From the NCBI GenBank assembly GCA_033030425.1, contig JAUFSD010000005.1:1539001-1603000 (forward strand): 64,000 bases of DNA, in the 5' to 3' direction. A program made the position numbers and the translations under genes. The stretch comes from Verpa conica (Eukaryota; Ascomycota; Pezizomycetes; Pezizales; Morchellaceae). Under the pieces are notes generated by a model that was not told the DNA's origin, made no database searches, and saw only the letters and a list, made by a program, of their open reading frames with translations. Shown here piece by piece: positions 47,071 through 59,599 of this stretch (within the stretch, counting starts at the first letter, position 1; each line of letters begins with the position of its first letter).

Positions 47071-49835
47071 ATGGCAGCCGTCGTGCGAGAGAGCTTCTTT
47101 CCAGCAATTAAATGCTCAATGTGTAATGCAGATGTTGAAATTTCCCAGATGGGAGATCATATATGTTCTGCTGAGATTGAAGGTAAATTACAAGCCTAAT
47201 GATTGAGCTTTGTTTATCATTGTGCACTTGTGTATACAACAGAATGTCAATATATTGGCTAACACTTCATTTAAAATAGAGCCAAAGTCTGGCATCTTCC
47301 CATCATCCAAAGGGAAATCAACAAAAGTTACTCAAGCGCAAAAACTAGCCGGCCTTCCTAGAATTGACCCTGCTGCAGCAAGTACGACCCCGAGATCTAG
47401 TGGAAAATTCTCAGACCTCAAGAATTCTAATAAGTTTATAGACCGAACATACCAAGGGCGCGACACACTTACACCTTCAAGTAGTACTACAGGATCAGCA
47501 CGATCACCTCCTACCCCAAGAGATGGGCAGCCTCTACGAACACCCATTCACGGCAGCCCCTCTTTGTCACCTCACCCCCAGACTCGGACTTACAACGCAA
47601 GAAAGGGTTCGTCAGCCTCAATTTACAACATAGATAGTCCCTTCCCTCCATTTAAATCTCCTTCGATTTCGCCGATGAGCCCACACGCACTACCAAGGGG
47701 CGGTGTGGACAAAGAACTTTACCCCACCCAAGCACCACCATCGCCAATAGCTGCTGGCAGTAGGAGTGTAGCCTCGCGGATGAATAACATTGCGCCAGGG
47801 CCATTTGGTATTAATCATAGTAACATCAGTAGGGATCGACCCCACGACGCACTACCAGCTGTTGCAGCAAGTTTTCCTGAAAGGGGTTCTTCCAAGGCTG
47901 CAAGAATGGGTGTAGAAACTTTTCCAACGGTTCTGAGTAGGGAGGAGGAAAGACTACAAAGGAGGGATCAAATTGAGAGAGGCGAATATTCAACATCTCG
48001 ACGGGAGGGGAGGGATAGAGGGCGGGAGCAAGACTATGATATTCCTCGGCGAATACCTGCCTCTGGCTCTGATTATCCCGTTAGGGCAAGTAGCAAGCCA
48101 AGAAGATCTCAATCCCCTGGATCTCAATCTTCTAGACAGCTACCGAACGAACAAAACGCGCCACCCGTACCATTACTCGCCTTTGGACAGCGGGGGGGGA
48201 AGGTTCGCACAGATGAGCCAAATTCAGTTCACAGTAATCAATCAAGGTACTCAGATACAGGGCCGGGCAGCTTAAGAATAGAGGGACTACGGCCGGAAGC
48301 TCGCTCAAATACTGCCCCCGCCGACTCAAATCATCAGCAGACACCTAGTGGAAGGCTCCCACCACACCCAGGTGTGGGATTACCAAAATCCCCATCTGTG
48401 ACAGTTGGCCATAAAAAAAACAAATCCTCGACGTCGAATCTATCGAAGGTTCTTCCCACTGCTCCGTTACCAAATATACCAGACGTGCTACCAGTAGATA
48501 AACGGGGTTCCAATCCACGAAGGAAACCATCCCTGGGGTCGAATAGATTAGGAGAGGATATGCTCAAAGGGGCCCCTCTACCTGGTAAAGGAATCTCCCC
48601 ACCTCGTCCAAGGTCACCGCCGGTAGAAACTCGGCCCCCTTTACGGAGACTGTCTCCTCCCAACCCGAATGAATATTCCAATTTTTCTATAGGAAATCCC
48701 TATGAGCTTGAGACACCGGTAGAAGCCCCTACACATATTGCAAGCCCTTCAATGTCTAGTAATGCCTCTTCAATTTTCTCCCACCGCTCGGAGCGCTCAT
48801 CAGCTTCTGCGACATCGAGCCCACCAACGCCTGATGTGAGCCAGATTCTAAAGCCTAGTGGCTCCAAATACGATCGAGAAAGGAGGATAGCCCCAAATTC
48901 TACTAGCAAGACAAATAGCAATGGATTTAATGACATCGACGGGCTTATGAAAGAGCTGCAAAGTTCAATACATGATCTAGCTCCCACTACTACACAAGAC
49001 CGATTTGAGGAACGGCCCATCCCGATCCCCCGTGGGCATACTAGGGGACCGTCTCGTGATCGTCAAGGTCCTCTTCCCCCGCCACCAGCGCCCTTAAAGC
49101 GCCAACCGCCACCTCCAGGGGTTTACCAGGAACCACCACCGCCTAGGCTAGTTCCTGTAGCATCACAGACGCGCCCTTTGCAATATCTAGAAAAGCAAAG
49201 TATCCAACGAGCCCGTACACCGCCACCACCAGCGTCCCAACAGGTAGATGAATTATTTATGAAAGTGCAACCACCGCCACACCCACAGCCCCAGCAGCAA
49301 CAAGAAAGGGCTGTCCGCCGTCCGGCAGTATCAAAGGGCAGTTGTCGAGGTTGCGGAGAAGAGATCTTCGGGAAATCGATTTCTTCAGCAGACGGCCGAC
49401 TTACTGGCAGATACCACAAAGCCTGTTTTGTCTGCCAGGATTGCCGTAAGCCTTTCGAATCAGCAGAATTTTATGTTCATAACAATTTACCGTACTGCGA
49501 GCGTCACTATCACAAACTCAACAACTCACTATGCCCTACCTGTGACCGAGGAATTGAAGGACCTTGTTTGGAGACTGAGTGGCATGAGAGGTTTCATCCC
49601 TCATGTTTTTCTTGCTCTGTATGCTCTTCCGTTCACTCCATAAAGAGTCCTAGAGTATTTTTGCTAACCTTTTATTTAATAGGAATGTGCATGTGCTCTT
49701 GGTGGCGACTACTTCGAGCTTAATGGAAGACCTTACTGCGAACGGCATGCATACCAAATGATGCAGGGTAACAGCTTGGGGCCAAATCGCATGGCTAAGA
49801 TGGAAAGACGGAAGACGAAGATGACGTTTATGTAA
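47071..49835 (+). CDS. LIM-domain protein, paxillin-like
   Basis: Probable actin/polarity scaffold of the fungal paxillin-like (Pxl1) type. Three exons, 47071-47182, 47280-49618 and 49683-49835, give 867 residues. The N-terminus has a small Cys/His motif (CSMCNADVEISQMGDHIC) seen in this fungal group. About 680 residues of Ser/Pro-rich, presumably disordered sequence follow, with SH3-ligand-like runs (PLPPPPAPLKRQPPPP). Two LIM domains close the protein: CRGCGEE..YHKACFVCQDC..YCERHY from about residue 726, and CPTCDRG..HPSCFSCSEC..YCERHAY. The second LIM is restored only by splicing at 49618/49683 (CSECACALGG). A basic MAKMERRKTKM tail ends it. Assignment to Pxl1 specifically is inference. 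Confidence 0.85.
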
Positions 49836-51004
49836 GGTTTTCTGGGGTATATTTCGTGTTGATGTAAAAAAAAGGGCTTTTCTTCATAGATCATAGGTGA
49901 ATGGATGGTATGGTGTATTGGTTGGACAGGAGTTTGTGAAGACTCCTATGGGAGCGGTCTGCGTTTTTGGTTAAGTTTTTTATTTCTTTCGGTTTGGGGT
50001 CTGGAGCTATTCATTCGTTTTTTTTATATTACTTTCCTACCATGCATTTCTTTTCTTCTGTTTCTTGTAAGATTCCTTTCCTTCTTTGCCTTACACTTCC
50101 TTCTTGGTATGAATTTTACCTTTACTTTTTCGTTATCCCTCTTACCTCCTATTGTTTTTTGGAGCTTTTGTTTATACACCTATTTTCTTCTTGATATATG
50201 CTCTCTACCTTAGCTTTGATGCCTTATGTCGCTGTACTCTATCGTGCTGCGAAAAGTAATAGTAATTCTAGTATTGAAAAATTTGTTCTATTCAAAAGAA
50301 TCCAATGAAAATCCTGAATAAACATAACTGTCTCCACTGAGTGGCAAACCCCGGTTGATATAGAGCTTATTTTATATATTAAAACAATCTAGTTTACCAC
50401 CATATGAGTAATTCAGATCAATATGAGATAGAAAGGAGCCCGATTATGAATGTATAGGGGCTGTTTATGGACACATCCAACCTCCTCTCCCCTGCTTTAG
50501 TTCTTCCCTGTTTAAACCACCCCCCGATGCTTATTAGCTGATACCTAGATAGAGTACCATACTCTCTACTGGTGGTACTAGAGGGTTAATTAATATACTT
50601 CCCTATGAGCAATGTAGATGAATCAGTATTACGTAGTTTATATTTGGTAGAGAACCTGCTCTTCCTCATATAAATAATAAGTGACACACTAATCTAATTC
50701 CCGGCAGCATTCCGTAGGGATCAGGGGCTATGATAATTTCCCAAGAAAGCTCAAGAAACACTTAGTAGTAATAAAGAATAAATAACTCTGGATAAAACCT
50801 ATTATTAATAAGTTATAAAACAAAGGGTTTGTGGAATCTACAGTTTGGGATGTAATCAAACCATTACCCTGAGACTATTTATTAGCAAGCTCCTTGCTCT
50901 AACACACCTCATTTATCAATATGGCCATAGCCTCGCAGCTTATTATCATTAAATAAAAATTTAATGACGATGACGTGATCATCCCCTACATCTACGAGGC
51001 GCTT

Positions 51005-51142
51005 AACTCGCCAGCTGAGTGGTTGGGAACCAGCAGGCTACGTCTTCTATAGCCCTAACCTCAGCTAGGAGGCATGTTTGATCCCATGCCACTGAGCAGC
51101 CAATCAAGCTAAGTGTATAACCAATATCCCCGATCTGGTTTT
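51005..51142 (+). repeat. tRNA-like sequence with A and B boxes, SINE candidate
   Basis: An A-box-like string, CAGCTGAGTGGTTGGGA, begins at 51012, and a B-box-like string, ATGTTTGATCCCAT, at about 51074, about 60 bases apart as in a tRNA. The B box is flanked by complementary GGCAT/ATGCC, resembling a T-arm. A TTTT run follows at 51139-51142. I could not fold a complete cloverleaf, so this is not a functional tRNA; a tRNA-derived SINE head or dead tRNA is more likely. Confidence 0.35.
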
Positions 51143-52147
51143 AAGTCCTAAATAAGCAGCAGGATTGATTGTAGACTTTTATCACGTGATCTTTCTCTGT
51201 AAATCATATATTTCTTCACCAAAAGTTAGACATGTAACCACCGCCTTCGCCGAAGACTACGGGGACTTATTTCTGTAATACTCTATACAAACTACTTTAA
51301 CCGTAGAAATTGTAAACTGTAGCTAGTTAACCAGCTACTGTAGAACAAGAGTAAGAACTAGTTAGTATCTTTATACACATTTTTATTAAAAACAAAGCTT
51401 TCCTAGATTGGCCGTCACAAGAGTACTCACTCAACCGCAAAAAACCTCATATTATCATACTGAAATTCGTGATAGCTAGCTGTTTATCGATTCTGTCTTA
51501 CTACCTAACATTTGCCGTTCATATCCCTAGACTATCGCAGTAGAGTGAAGGGATTAGGGCGTAAATTTTTGCGCATATACAATCTAAATACTCGAACTCT
51601 CTGTGTGAAAATTTAGTATAATCTTAAGTAATAAAACTTAGAGCAGTCTGGGGTCTTAAGGGCATCCAGCTTTGTAGTAGTCTTTAGCGACCCGCCTGAA
51701 GTTTCCAGTGTAGAGGGTAACTGAGGTTTTCTCTCCATAAACTTGAAGAACTAGTCATTTACACCTGTTAATTGGCAAGCTATGGATGTATGCGGTAGAT
51801 GATGATTTGAAATGTGACCCAGTTCGAGTGACGGTTTATGATGCCTATGATCCTTGGTTACAAGCATCTAATCTCTTTGATTGAAAAACTCCGAAACACA
51901 TAATGTGTGAGTTTCCCCATTTAAGTCTCAGTAATTGTAAGCGTATGGAATTAAGCCTTAATTAGGATATCCCGATATTACTCCTCCAAATTCCATGTCC
52001 AACAGTACTACCAAGAGCCAAAATTATACACTCTGAATTCCGGGTAGCATGATCGATATTAAATTACTCCCTTATATACTAAAATACCATTGGGATTTTT
52101 GAGGTAACGGAGATTAGATAAGTGGCGTCGAGATTCCCTCTGCATGA

Positions 52148-52163
52148 ACCCGGCCGGCCGGGT
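52148..52163. repeat. Perfect 16-bp GC palindrome
   Basis: ACCCGGCCGGCCGGGT is a perfect palindrome standing alone in AT-rich sequence. Inverted CGG triplets are typical binding sites of fungal Zn2Cys6 factors, but no gene lies close by. Confidence 0.4.
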
Positions 52164-53866
52164 GAAATACAGCACGCTTTAATGAAGACAATTAACATCT
52201 GGGGTGAATTAATGTGGTCAATTGGGTAGAGGACTCATAAAGATTGATATTATGGAGCTGAGAGGGGATTGAAGAAGCAGGAAGAGGGCTTTCGTTCAAT
52301 TCTCTCACTAAGCTTAATTTCACGCTTTATATAGTTAGGAGCCACTTAAACTACGTGTATATCTAAAAAAAATCCCCCGCTTAGCCAGCAGTAACAGGGC
52401 TTGAGAATTTCAGATTAGAAAAGAAGTCCACTGCTCCTAGGAAGAACTTTAGCTGGAGGATTCGTGTACTTGCACTATTGAGTTTAAAAATACTTCTATA
52501 AAGTTTTTATATGTCAACCTACATAATAGTAGTCTTTTAGCTCCTCTATAGCTGTTGATCCCTCAAGAGTTCAAATTTCTCTATATAAGAGCTTCCAACT
52601 CCTATTTAAGTATTAGATCATTGCCTATCAAGTCCTGATATTTTAGGGACCGTCTACACTTTCCTCACCCCTATAACCCACCCCATTTAGGGCAATGGTT
52701 AAAAAAGATATATATTTCACTGAAATACCCTAATTATACACAAACCCAAATGTTTCCGTAATAACCCAGAACTCGCACCGAAAAACACTCGGTGGTGAAA
52801 TCACGAGCGATCACTCATTTACAGCCCTACATTAACCTACATTTAAGCCATGGTAATAAGACTATCACTAACTTAAATTGCTTCCTAGGGTCTACTCAGC
52901 AAAAAATAAAATAAAGCCACGTTGCTAGTTCATTAAACAAGGGTCTACATACTAATAACACACTTAAAAAAATACACTCTACCTTAGTAGATATCTCCTT
53001 TATTATAAGAGAAAATTTTAATCTGTAACTTGCTTGGAAATACACGTGTCTTATGGTCACATACTACTTTTTATATAGAGATTCTAAGAAACCACCGAAA
53101 ACTAGATATTAGACCATGTATTTTTAGTTAATTCACCCATTCACTAGATACTAGACAAACTATTAGACACTTACTCATAGAGAAATCGACTATAGCTATG
53201 GGTAAGCGATTTATGAAGTTCTACTGTTACTATATAGCATAAAAGTCAGTCTAACCACTAACCCCCCGTGGAATACATTACTCATAGAAAGTGCTCTGCA
53301 TTTATTACACAATGTTGTATGGTGTTTATTTATGAGATAGTAATACGATGCGGCTCTCTCCCACGTGGCCTGACGTCACAAATGTGTCTCACTATATCTC
53401 AGTCTGAAGGGGAGGAAATGACTTCCAAATTGCAAATCTGTATCTGATCTACATAGAACAAAAAAATTCTACTGCCCCAAACACATATACTAGCCTCTCC
53501 AAGTGTGTAAAAAAAAGAGGTAGATTAGAAATTCAAAACGCGATAAACACCTTATACATAACAAAGCACGTCTCACCATTCCCCATGAACGACACGTAAG
53601 AACATTAACCGCATCAAACAAAGCGATGACTCGCAACAAAAAAAAAAAAGGGAAGCAGCCAGGTGTACAAAATACATCAGGAAAAAAGGAGGTAAAAAAA
53701 GACAACTGATTCATAGCCTCTAAGCACTTTGACAAGCTCTTAAATATACCCATAGGATACTACGCACGCACATACGTAACCCATGGGCTTCACCGTTTCA
53801 GAAAGAACCCCAGCCATTGTGTTGACCCCAATGTGTAATCCGCCCCCCGCTGACCCACAACCACTT

Positions 53867-54985
53867 CTAACAAGCACACCCGCCCTGCTCGTTGTCGAGG
53901 TGGATATTAATTGGGTCCTGGAAATCACCGCTAAACTCCTCGGATTCCTCCTGTTGGAGGGCATTTCGCGCGATTACTGTGTGAGTGTCAGCATGTACTA
54001 GTCTTATACAACCGTGTATGGTGTAATTCTGGAATCCAGTCGTGGTGGTTAATGTGGAAACATCCGTACAACCGTGTAGAGGGCGTTAGAACGTTGCAAG
54101 ACCCAGTTGAGGCAAAAGCTTCACCGGTACCCTCGCCGCCCAACGCCACCTCCACACGCCAGTACTCAGAATCCCACCACATAAGCTTGGGTGAATCATT
54201 ACCTTCGAATGCCTGCTCAACATTTATCGCCTCCTTCGCGGAGGTCTCAAAGTACGGAATGCCGCCCTTCGACTGACAGAAAGTCATGGCCCGTTTCTGA
54301 GAGATCATTCTCTTATTCTCCTCCACATCGATCTTGTTCCCAAGCACGACCTACACAACCGTTAGCAAACTAATAGCCCATCAACTCCTCTCAAGATGTA
54401 GCCTACAAAAGGAAATGAATCCGGGTCCCTCGGGCTCGCCTGGATCAAGAACTCATCCCTCCAGGAATCAAGCGTATCGAAGGACTTTGCATTATTAACA
54501 TCATACACCAACACGCAACAGTCCGCGCCGCGATAGAAAGCGACGCCAAGAGACTGGAACCGCTCTTGTCCAGCCGTGTCCCATAGCTATATCCCAGGGT
54601 TAATAAAAAAGACACTCCGGTTAAAGCCATCCGAGGGAGAGGGGGGAGGAGGGGGATATTATAGCATACCTGCATAGTCACTAGTTTATCATCCACAAGA
54701 ACTTCCTTTGTTAGGAAATCTGCACCGATCGTAGCCTTATAGCTCGCGCTGAACTTCTTATTGACCTATATACAAATATACCATCAGTTCTGCAGGTCTC
54801 CAGCTTTGCCGGGGAAGCGGATGTGGTGGTGATCGTACATATTGGTTCATGAGTGAAGTCTTCCCGACACCACTATCTCCGAGGATGATGACCTTGTGGT
54901 AACGCTACAATCAGTATACCCTGTTCTCTCTCGGTCTCACTGCTAGGGATCATACCTTGAGGAGAACTTTCTTTTGCGGCGCCAT
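53867..54985 (-). CDS. YPT7: Rab7-type small GTPase Ypt7
   Basis: Late endosome and vacuole Rab GTPase that recruits HOPS for homotypic vacuole fusion and autophagosome delivery. Six exons on the minus strand, 54956-54985, 54839-54892, 54670-54765, 54407-54586, 54203-54350 and 53867-53976, give 205 residues. GTPase motifs are complete: GDSGVGKTS (P-loop), the switch I effector region [14 protein letters not shown] typical of Rab7, [22 protein letters not shown] (switch II), GNKIDVEEN and [18 protein letters not shown]. The C-terminus ends CAC, a CXC double-prenylation signal. The gene is divergent from the Fta4-like gene. Nothing is missing. Confidence 0.96.
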
Positions 54986-55514
54986 AGTAGAGTTGTTGTT
55001 GGGTGTTGGGGGAGGATGTTTGTAGACAGGTAACAGCTGGTGACGTCGATCGGAGAAGGGTTGAAAAGGCAGATGCTGAGATCAAGCGGTAGCTGTAGAG
55101 GCAAGGACGTACACAGCGCAAAAGGTACCTGTATGTGTGTGGAAGGGACGGGAGTGTGGGTTGTTGTTGTTGGGCAGACAGGTGAAGATGTGTGCCTGTT
55201 GGCTGGCTGGGGGCTGGTCACCTCTACCGCGGGAGATCACACACCGAACAAACAGCGAGGTGAGAACTGATCCAGCCAACCAACAAGCCCGCATCCAAGC
55301 GGAGAAATTAAACACCTCCACCATCTACGTGAAAATGCTCCAGATAAAAGTGCACTTAACTCTGCATAGTAATAATAATTCTCCTATAAACCACCACGTA
55401 GCATGCGCCTTGGCTTGCATCACCGTTCATGTAGAGTAAACCTTTGTCGCACACACATCCAACGCGTCTCCCCGTAAATCTCCAACCCCCCCCCCACTCC
55501 ATACAACTGCCGCA
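54986..55514. promoter_or_regulatory. Divergent promoter region of YPT7 and FTA4-like genes
   Basis: 529 bp separate the start codons. The Ypt7 side is rich in GGT/GTT (CA-rich leader in sense). On the Fta4 side a CCCCCCCC run occurs just before the ATG. No firm element calls. Confidence 0.4.
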
Positions 55515-56418
55515 ATGTCCACGCCTCAAGACTCGATATACGACCTCAAAAAAGGCTTCCTATCTTCACAGCTCCGTATCCTCTCTACTCCTCTCGAACC
55601 GCCTAAAAATTGGCAGGACCAGGTACCGGAAGGGGAAGCTGGAGATCTTCCAGAAAGTGTTGTTATTCAGGCTCTGTATAAATGTGGGTTTTGATTCTCC
55701 CGGTTATCCTCGGAGAACCAACTTCTGATTGTTGGATAGTCAACGTTGTCGCAAAACGGCACCAGAAGCTCGTTTATAGTGCTCAAGCACTGCGTCATGT
55801 TGCTGAGCAGATAGATGACCTCTATCGTAAAAAGACGGACCCAGTCGATGGGGTTACGGCAGAAGAAGATGTGTTGCGGCGAGGGGTAGATCTTAGAGAT
55901 ACTGAGTATGCATTACTATTGCTACTACTACCACTCTCTACGGTTTACTAACTGGCGTGGGGAATAGGAACATTGACCTTCTCCCGGAATCCTATCCCTC
56001 TCCTACTACACATGATAGTGAAGAGGACCTTGAGCAGTAACCCCCCCCCCACACTTTTTTAATCCCCGTCATAGCTGACAACAGCAGATACCAAAACCTA
56101 AAAGCAAAGCTATCAAACCTCTCTACAGCCCTCCAGGCGCAACGTCAAAGACATGCATACTATGCGCAATTAAAGCAACTGGTAGAGCCATTTAGGGAAC
56201 CACAGGCGAGCGTGCAGCCGAATCTAGTCACGAGGGATGGACAGCTCCAGACGGAATTGGAGAGAATGAGGATGTTGGCTAGTAAGTTGGCGTTTCAGAT
56301 TGAGAAGGCGAAGCTCAGAGAGGCTAGCGGGAGGAATGATATGGAGGATGAAGATATGGATGAAGATGAAGATGAGGATATGGAGAAGAAACTAGGGAGG
56401 ATTTTAGCGGCTTCATGA
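55515..56418 (+). CDS. FTA4: Kinetochore Sim4/CCAN subunit Fta4-like
   Basis: Probable inner-kinetochore (Sim4/CCAN) subunit. Four exons, 55515-55683, 55740-55905, 55968-56036 and 56088-56418, give 244 residues. The features I associate with the Fta4 family are FLSSQLRILSTPLEPPKNW at the N-terminus, LPESVVIQALYK then NVVAKRHQKLVYSAQALRHVAEQIDDLY, a mid-region helical YQNLKAKLSNL..QRQRHAYYAQLKQLVEPFREPQ, and a coiled coil (LQTELERMRMLASKLAFQIEK). It ends in an acidic stretch (MEDEDMDEDEDED). The exon 4 acceptor is a tandem CAGCAG, and both forms keep the frame (one residue differs). Family assignment is from remembered motif pattern, not a search. Confidence 0.7.
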
Positions 56419-57160
56419 GGGAATAGGGGACTCGATCTTGTTTCCTATACTACATGTACTCTTGTATTATATGACTGCCTTGGGATCTCTTTTTTTTTCT
56501 TTCTTTTTAATACCATGGAGTTTAGGGACTTTTTTGTTAGTGTCAGCAGAAGTGATATTCACAACCACATTTCCCCATTAATAAGAATTCCGTAGAGTAC
56601 ATGACGGGAACCAAGGTCTCCCCGGTTTGTTTGGAGAATACTTTCATGAGATGCTCTTACACATGTCTACTACCGAGTTAGCGAGTCCAACACCTACAAC
56701 AAACAACACCCCGGATACCCTCGAGCCATATATTGTGTTCAGCCCCCAGGCCATGACGGACAGAGCAGTGCTAAATAGGGATGGATAAAGCCAATCAACC
56801 GAAATACCTATGACCTCAACCCGCACAATATCATAATCGAGATTGAAGGAGCTCCCATCTAAAAAAAGCCGATAGCCCACACATACCCTACAGTATCTAG
56901 AGTATCTACTCTATCATAAACAGATCCTCGCTGCTGTCCGTGAGCCCTCAAATGTCAGATTTCGCCATTGACGCCAACCGATAGCACGGTTGACATCCCA
57001 CCCGTTACCATCTCAATGATCTACACCCGCCCACCACGACCACCCACGTGAGATTTCCACCCTCCACACCGCGCAACACGTCTCCCCCCCCCTAGCAAGC
57101 AAGCAAGCACACACACACGCACAGAACACCCGCAAACCTACAATCCTCACGACTAATTTC

Positions 57161-58313
57161 ATGTTCTCCACCCACTTTACAAACGGTCACCCCCCACAGC
57201 AACCCCAGCAAACCGCGCGCCGCGACACAAACACCCCCTATCAACAGCAATTGCTCCTTGCGCAGCAGCAACAGCAGCAACAGCAACAGCAGCAAGGCAT
57301 GGTAAACATGTTTCCTACGCAGGCAGGGCACCAGCTCGACCTCAACCACTTGTGGCAGCAGGTGCAGGAGCTGAGTGAAATACTTGCTGCGAATCGGGAG
57401 AGTACCGTGGGGTTAGTCAGGAGGGCGGATGAGATAAGGGTATGTTGTTGTTTTTTCCCGCCAACACCTAGGGAAATGAGTGCGGGGGAGAGGCAGGGGG
57501 AGGGGAGGGAGGATTAAGTCATCATACTAGGAGATATGTAGGCTGATTCTGATGGAGGAGTAGAATAGGCCCGATTTAGGGGAGAGTGGACATCTTCTAC
57601 GAGAGGCTGCGAATGGGGCGGTGAATGGTTAGTTCCTTTTTTTTCCCCCTTCTTACAAAAAATTACACTCCTGCTTCCTCGGATTTGTAAAAACCCGATT
57701 CGTTGAGAAACGGAAGAAGGGTGGACAGGCAGACTAATAGTGTAAGTAGGAACACAGGACGTAGATTTTGAAGCCGAGAACCTCGCCCTCCGAAATGAAA
57801 ACGCAGACCTCCGGGCCGAAAACGAGGATCTCTCACTACTAGTACAAGACTACGAGACTGTTCTAGAAAAGGTTCTAGAAGGATTACGGGTCTACGCTGT
57901 AAGTCCCCTTCTTTCAACTTCCTTCCTTTCTCTCCTTCCATGCCATGCACCTCCCCCCCCGCTTCTCTGCATACCTTGTCAAAATACCTCCGGCGCAGCA
58001 CCGCATGCTGATCTTTTATCCTGCGGGGCATTCCCAAATATAGCGCGACCACGCCGCATCCACAATCAACATTCACCAAACCTACACGAACCAGCTAGCA
58101 TCAGAGCGCTCCCAGAATGCACAACTACGTCAGAACGAGACGGATAATCAGATGCGCCTCACAACGATAAGTAAGCTTCTTCGGGAAGCCTATCAGAATG
58201 AGACTGCGCTGGAACCGGATGTGTTGATTGAGGGGCTCAAGGTAGAGAATGAGGCGTTGAGAGAGGCGCTAGGATTACCTAAAGATTGCGAGGGAGGGGA
58301 TACCGGCTCTTAG
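57161..58313 (+). CDS. SCI1: SIKE/FGFR1OP2-family coiled-coil protein, STRIPAK component SCI1-like
   Basis: Coiled-coil protein of the SIKE/FGFR1OP2 family; in Sordaria the homologue SCI1 is a STRIPAK component required for hyphal fusion and fruiting-body development. Exons: 57161-57439, about 57569-57627, 57765-57898 and 58044-58313, roughly 245 residues. A poly-Gln run (11 Q) is followed by HLWQQVQELSEILAANRES, then LREAANGAVNDFEAENLALRNENADLRAENEDL, YETVLEKVLEGLRVYARDHAASTINIHQTYTNQLASER and EALREALGLP, the conserved core. Exons 2-4 join cleanly. The exon 1 donor GTATGT (phase 0) does not match the phase needed to read LLREAANGAV in exon 2, so an extra tiny exon, another donor or a one-base sequence error is involved. 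Confidence 0.7.
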
Positions 58314-59599
58314 AAGAGGTTGTGTGGAGTGATATTGAACCGGGGGTGAGGGGCTGTTTTGTTTTCGTGGAAACGTGGGACTGGAGAAGGGGTTGGGGGT
58401 TCGGTGTGGACGGTTATGCATAGAACACAGAAGCATGTAATTCATTGATTCGGTAAAAAAAAATATGGGAGGGAAAGGAAAAAACTGGGACTTGGAGGCA
58501 GATTGAGTATCAGCATCATGACCGACCGATGTAAATCGTATCGAGTTCATCCCGTCTTTTAATTAGTTGAATATACGAGCGAAAGACATTCAAACAGATA
58601 TACATCTGACGCAAATCTCTACTATAATTCAAATGGCAATCTATGGCTATTCGTTTCCTCAAACCCCGATCCAATCCCCCACCCCACCCAATATCAGACG
58701 CTGCTCTTATTCCACACGAAGCGGATATGTTTGAGATAAGTGTCGTGAGATGTTTAAATGTAGAATTGCCCCGAATTGCGCACAGTAAACTCCCCTCATA
58801 TCCCCGTCACGTTACGTCTTTTCGCACGTCTCACCAGAGCTATTTTGGTAGTTTTGGCGGAGCGGGGCGCCTTTAAGCGAAGGCGTAGGGTTTCCGTGTC
58901 TCAGCTTTCCTTCTCGTTGTGGCGAAACAACCACCCCTCTCATGCAAATAAACGCTCCCTGCAGCTCACCCCCTTTCAGAGGGGGGAGGGGTCTGGACTG
59001 GCCCCCATCCATGCCTCCCCCCCCCGGCTCGAGTTACTTGGCTTTACTACAAAAATAAACCGCAACCTGGGGACTGGGTTGCAGATTTTCGAGAAAGCGC
59101 ACTATATCTCTATCTCTCTTTAGTTTTAGCGCGGAGTATTGTTGAGGAGGAGGGGGAATTTTACCTAAAAGAGAATGAGGGATGGTTTCTCAGGCAGGTG
59201 AATAGGGTTTTATTGTTACCTTATTCATCTCTCTTTTTTTTTGTTCTTTTTAGCTTTAGAGTAATATTCTTGTTTTTAACGTACTCACTGCATAAGTCGT
59301 GTTATGCATGTGGGCTCAATAGAAAATGTTTAGAAGAGGGCGAAGGGCAAAGGGAGGGGCGGCAGCAGCCAACCAGCCAGCCAGTCAGCCAGCCATAGGA
59401 ATGGTTAGTACAGGGGCAAAAAGAGGATGATTGACCTGACTAGCTGACCGAGGCAGCACTAAAGAGGGAAAAAGGGCCAAAAGAGAAGAGAAAAAGGGAA
59501 AGACAAAAACGAAAAGGAAATCGCAGCGCCCCTCCTCGACCGGACCGGACTGACTCAGGTAAAGCAGCGGCCTGTCCTTTGCCTTTTTTTTTTACCCCT

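Larger units (their letters stand above)
49836..53866. other. Four-kilobase AT-rich gene-poor region
   Basis: T-rich sequence to about 50200 is the LIM gene 3' end. The remainder has no coding gene that I can support; it is AT-rich with many stops in all frames, like decayed repeat DNA. It includes a tRNA-like pol III candidate (separate entry) and an isolated 16-bp GC palindrome at 52148-52163. Confidence 0.45.
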
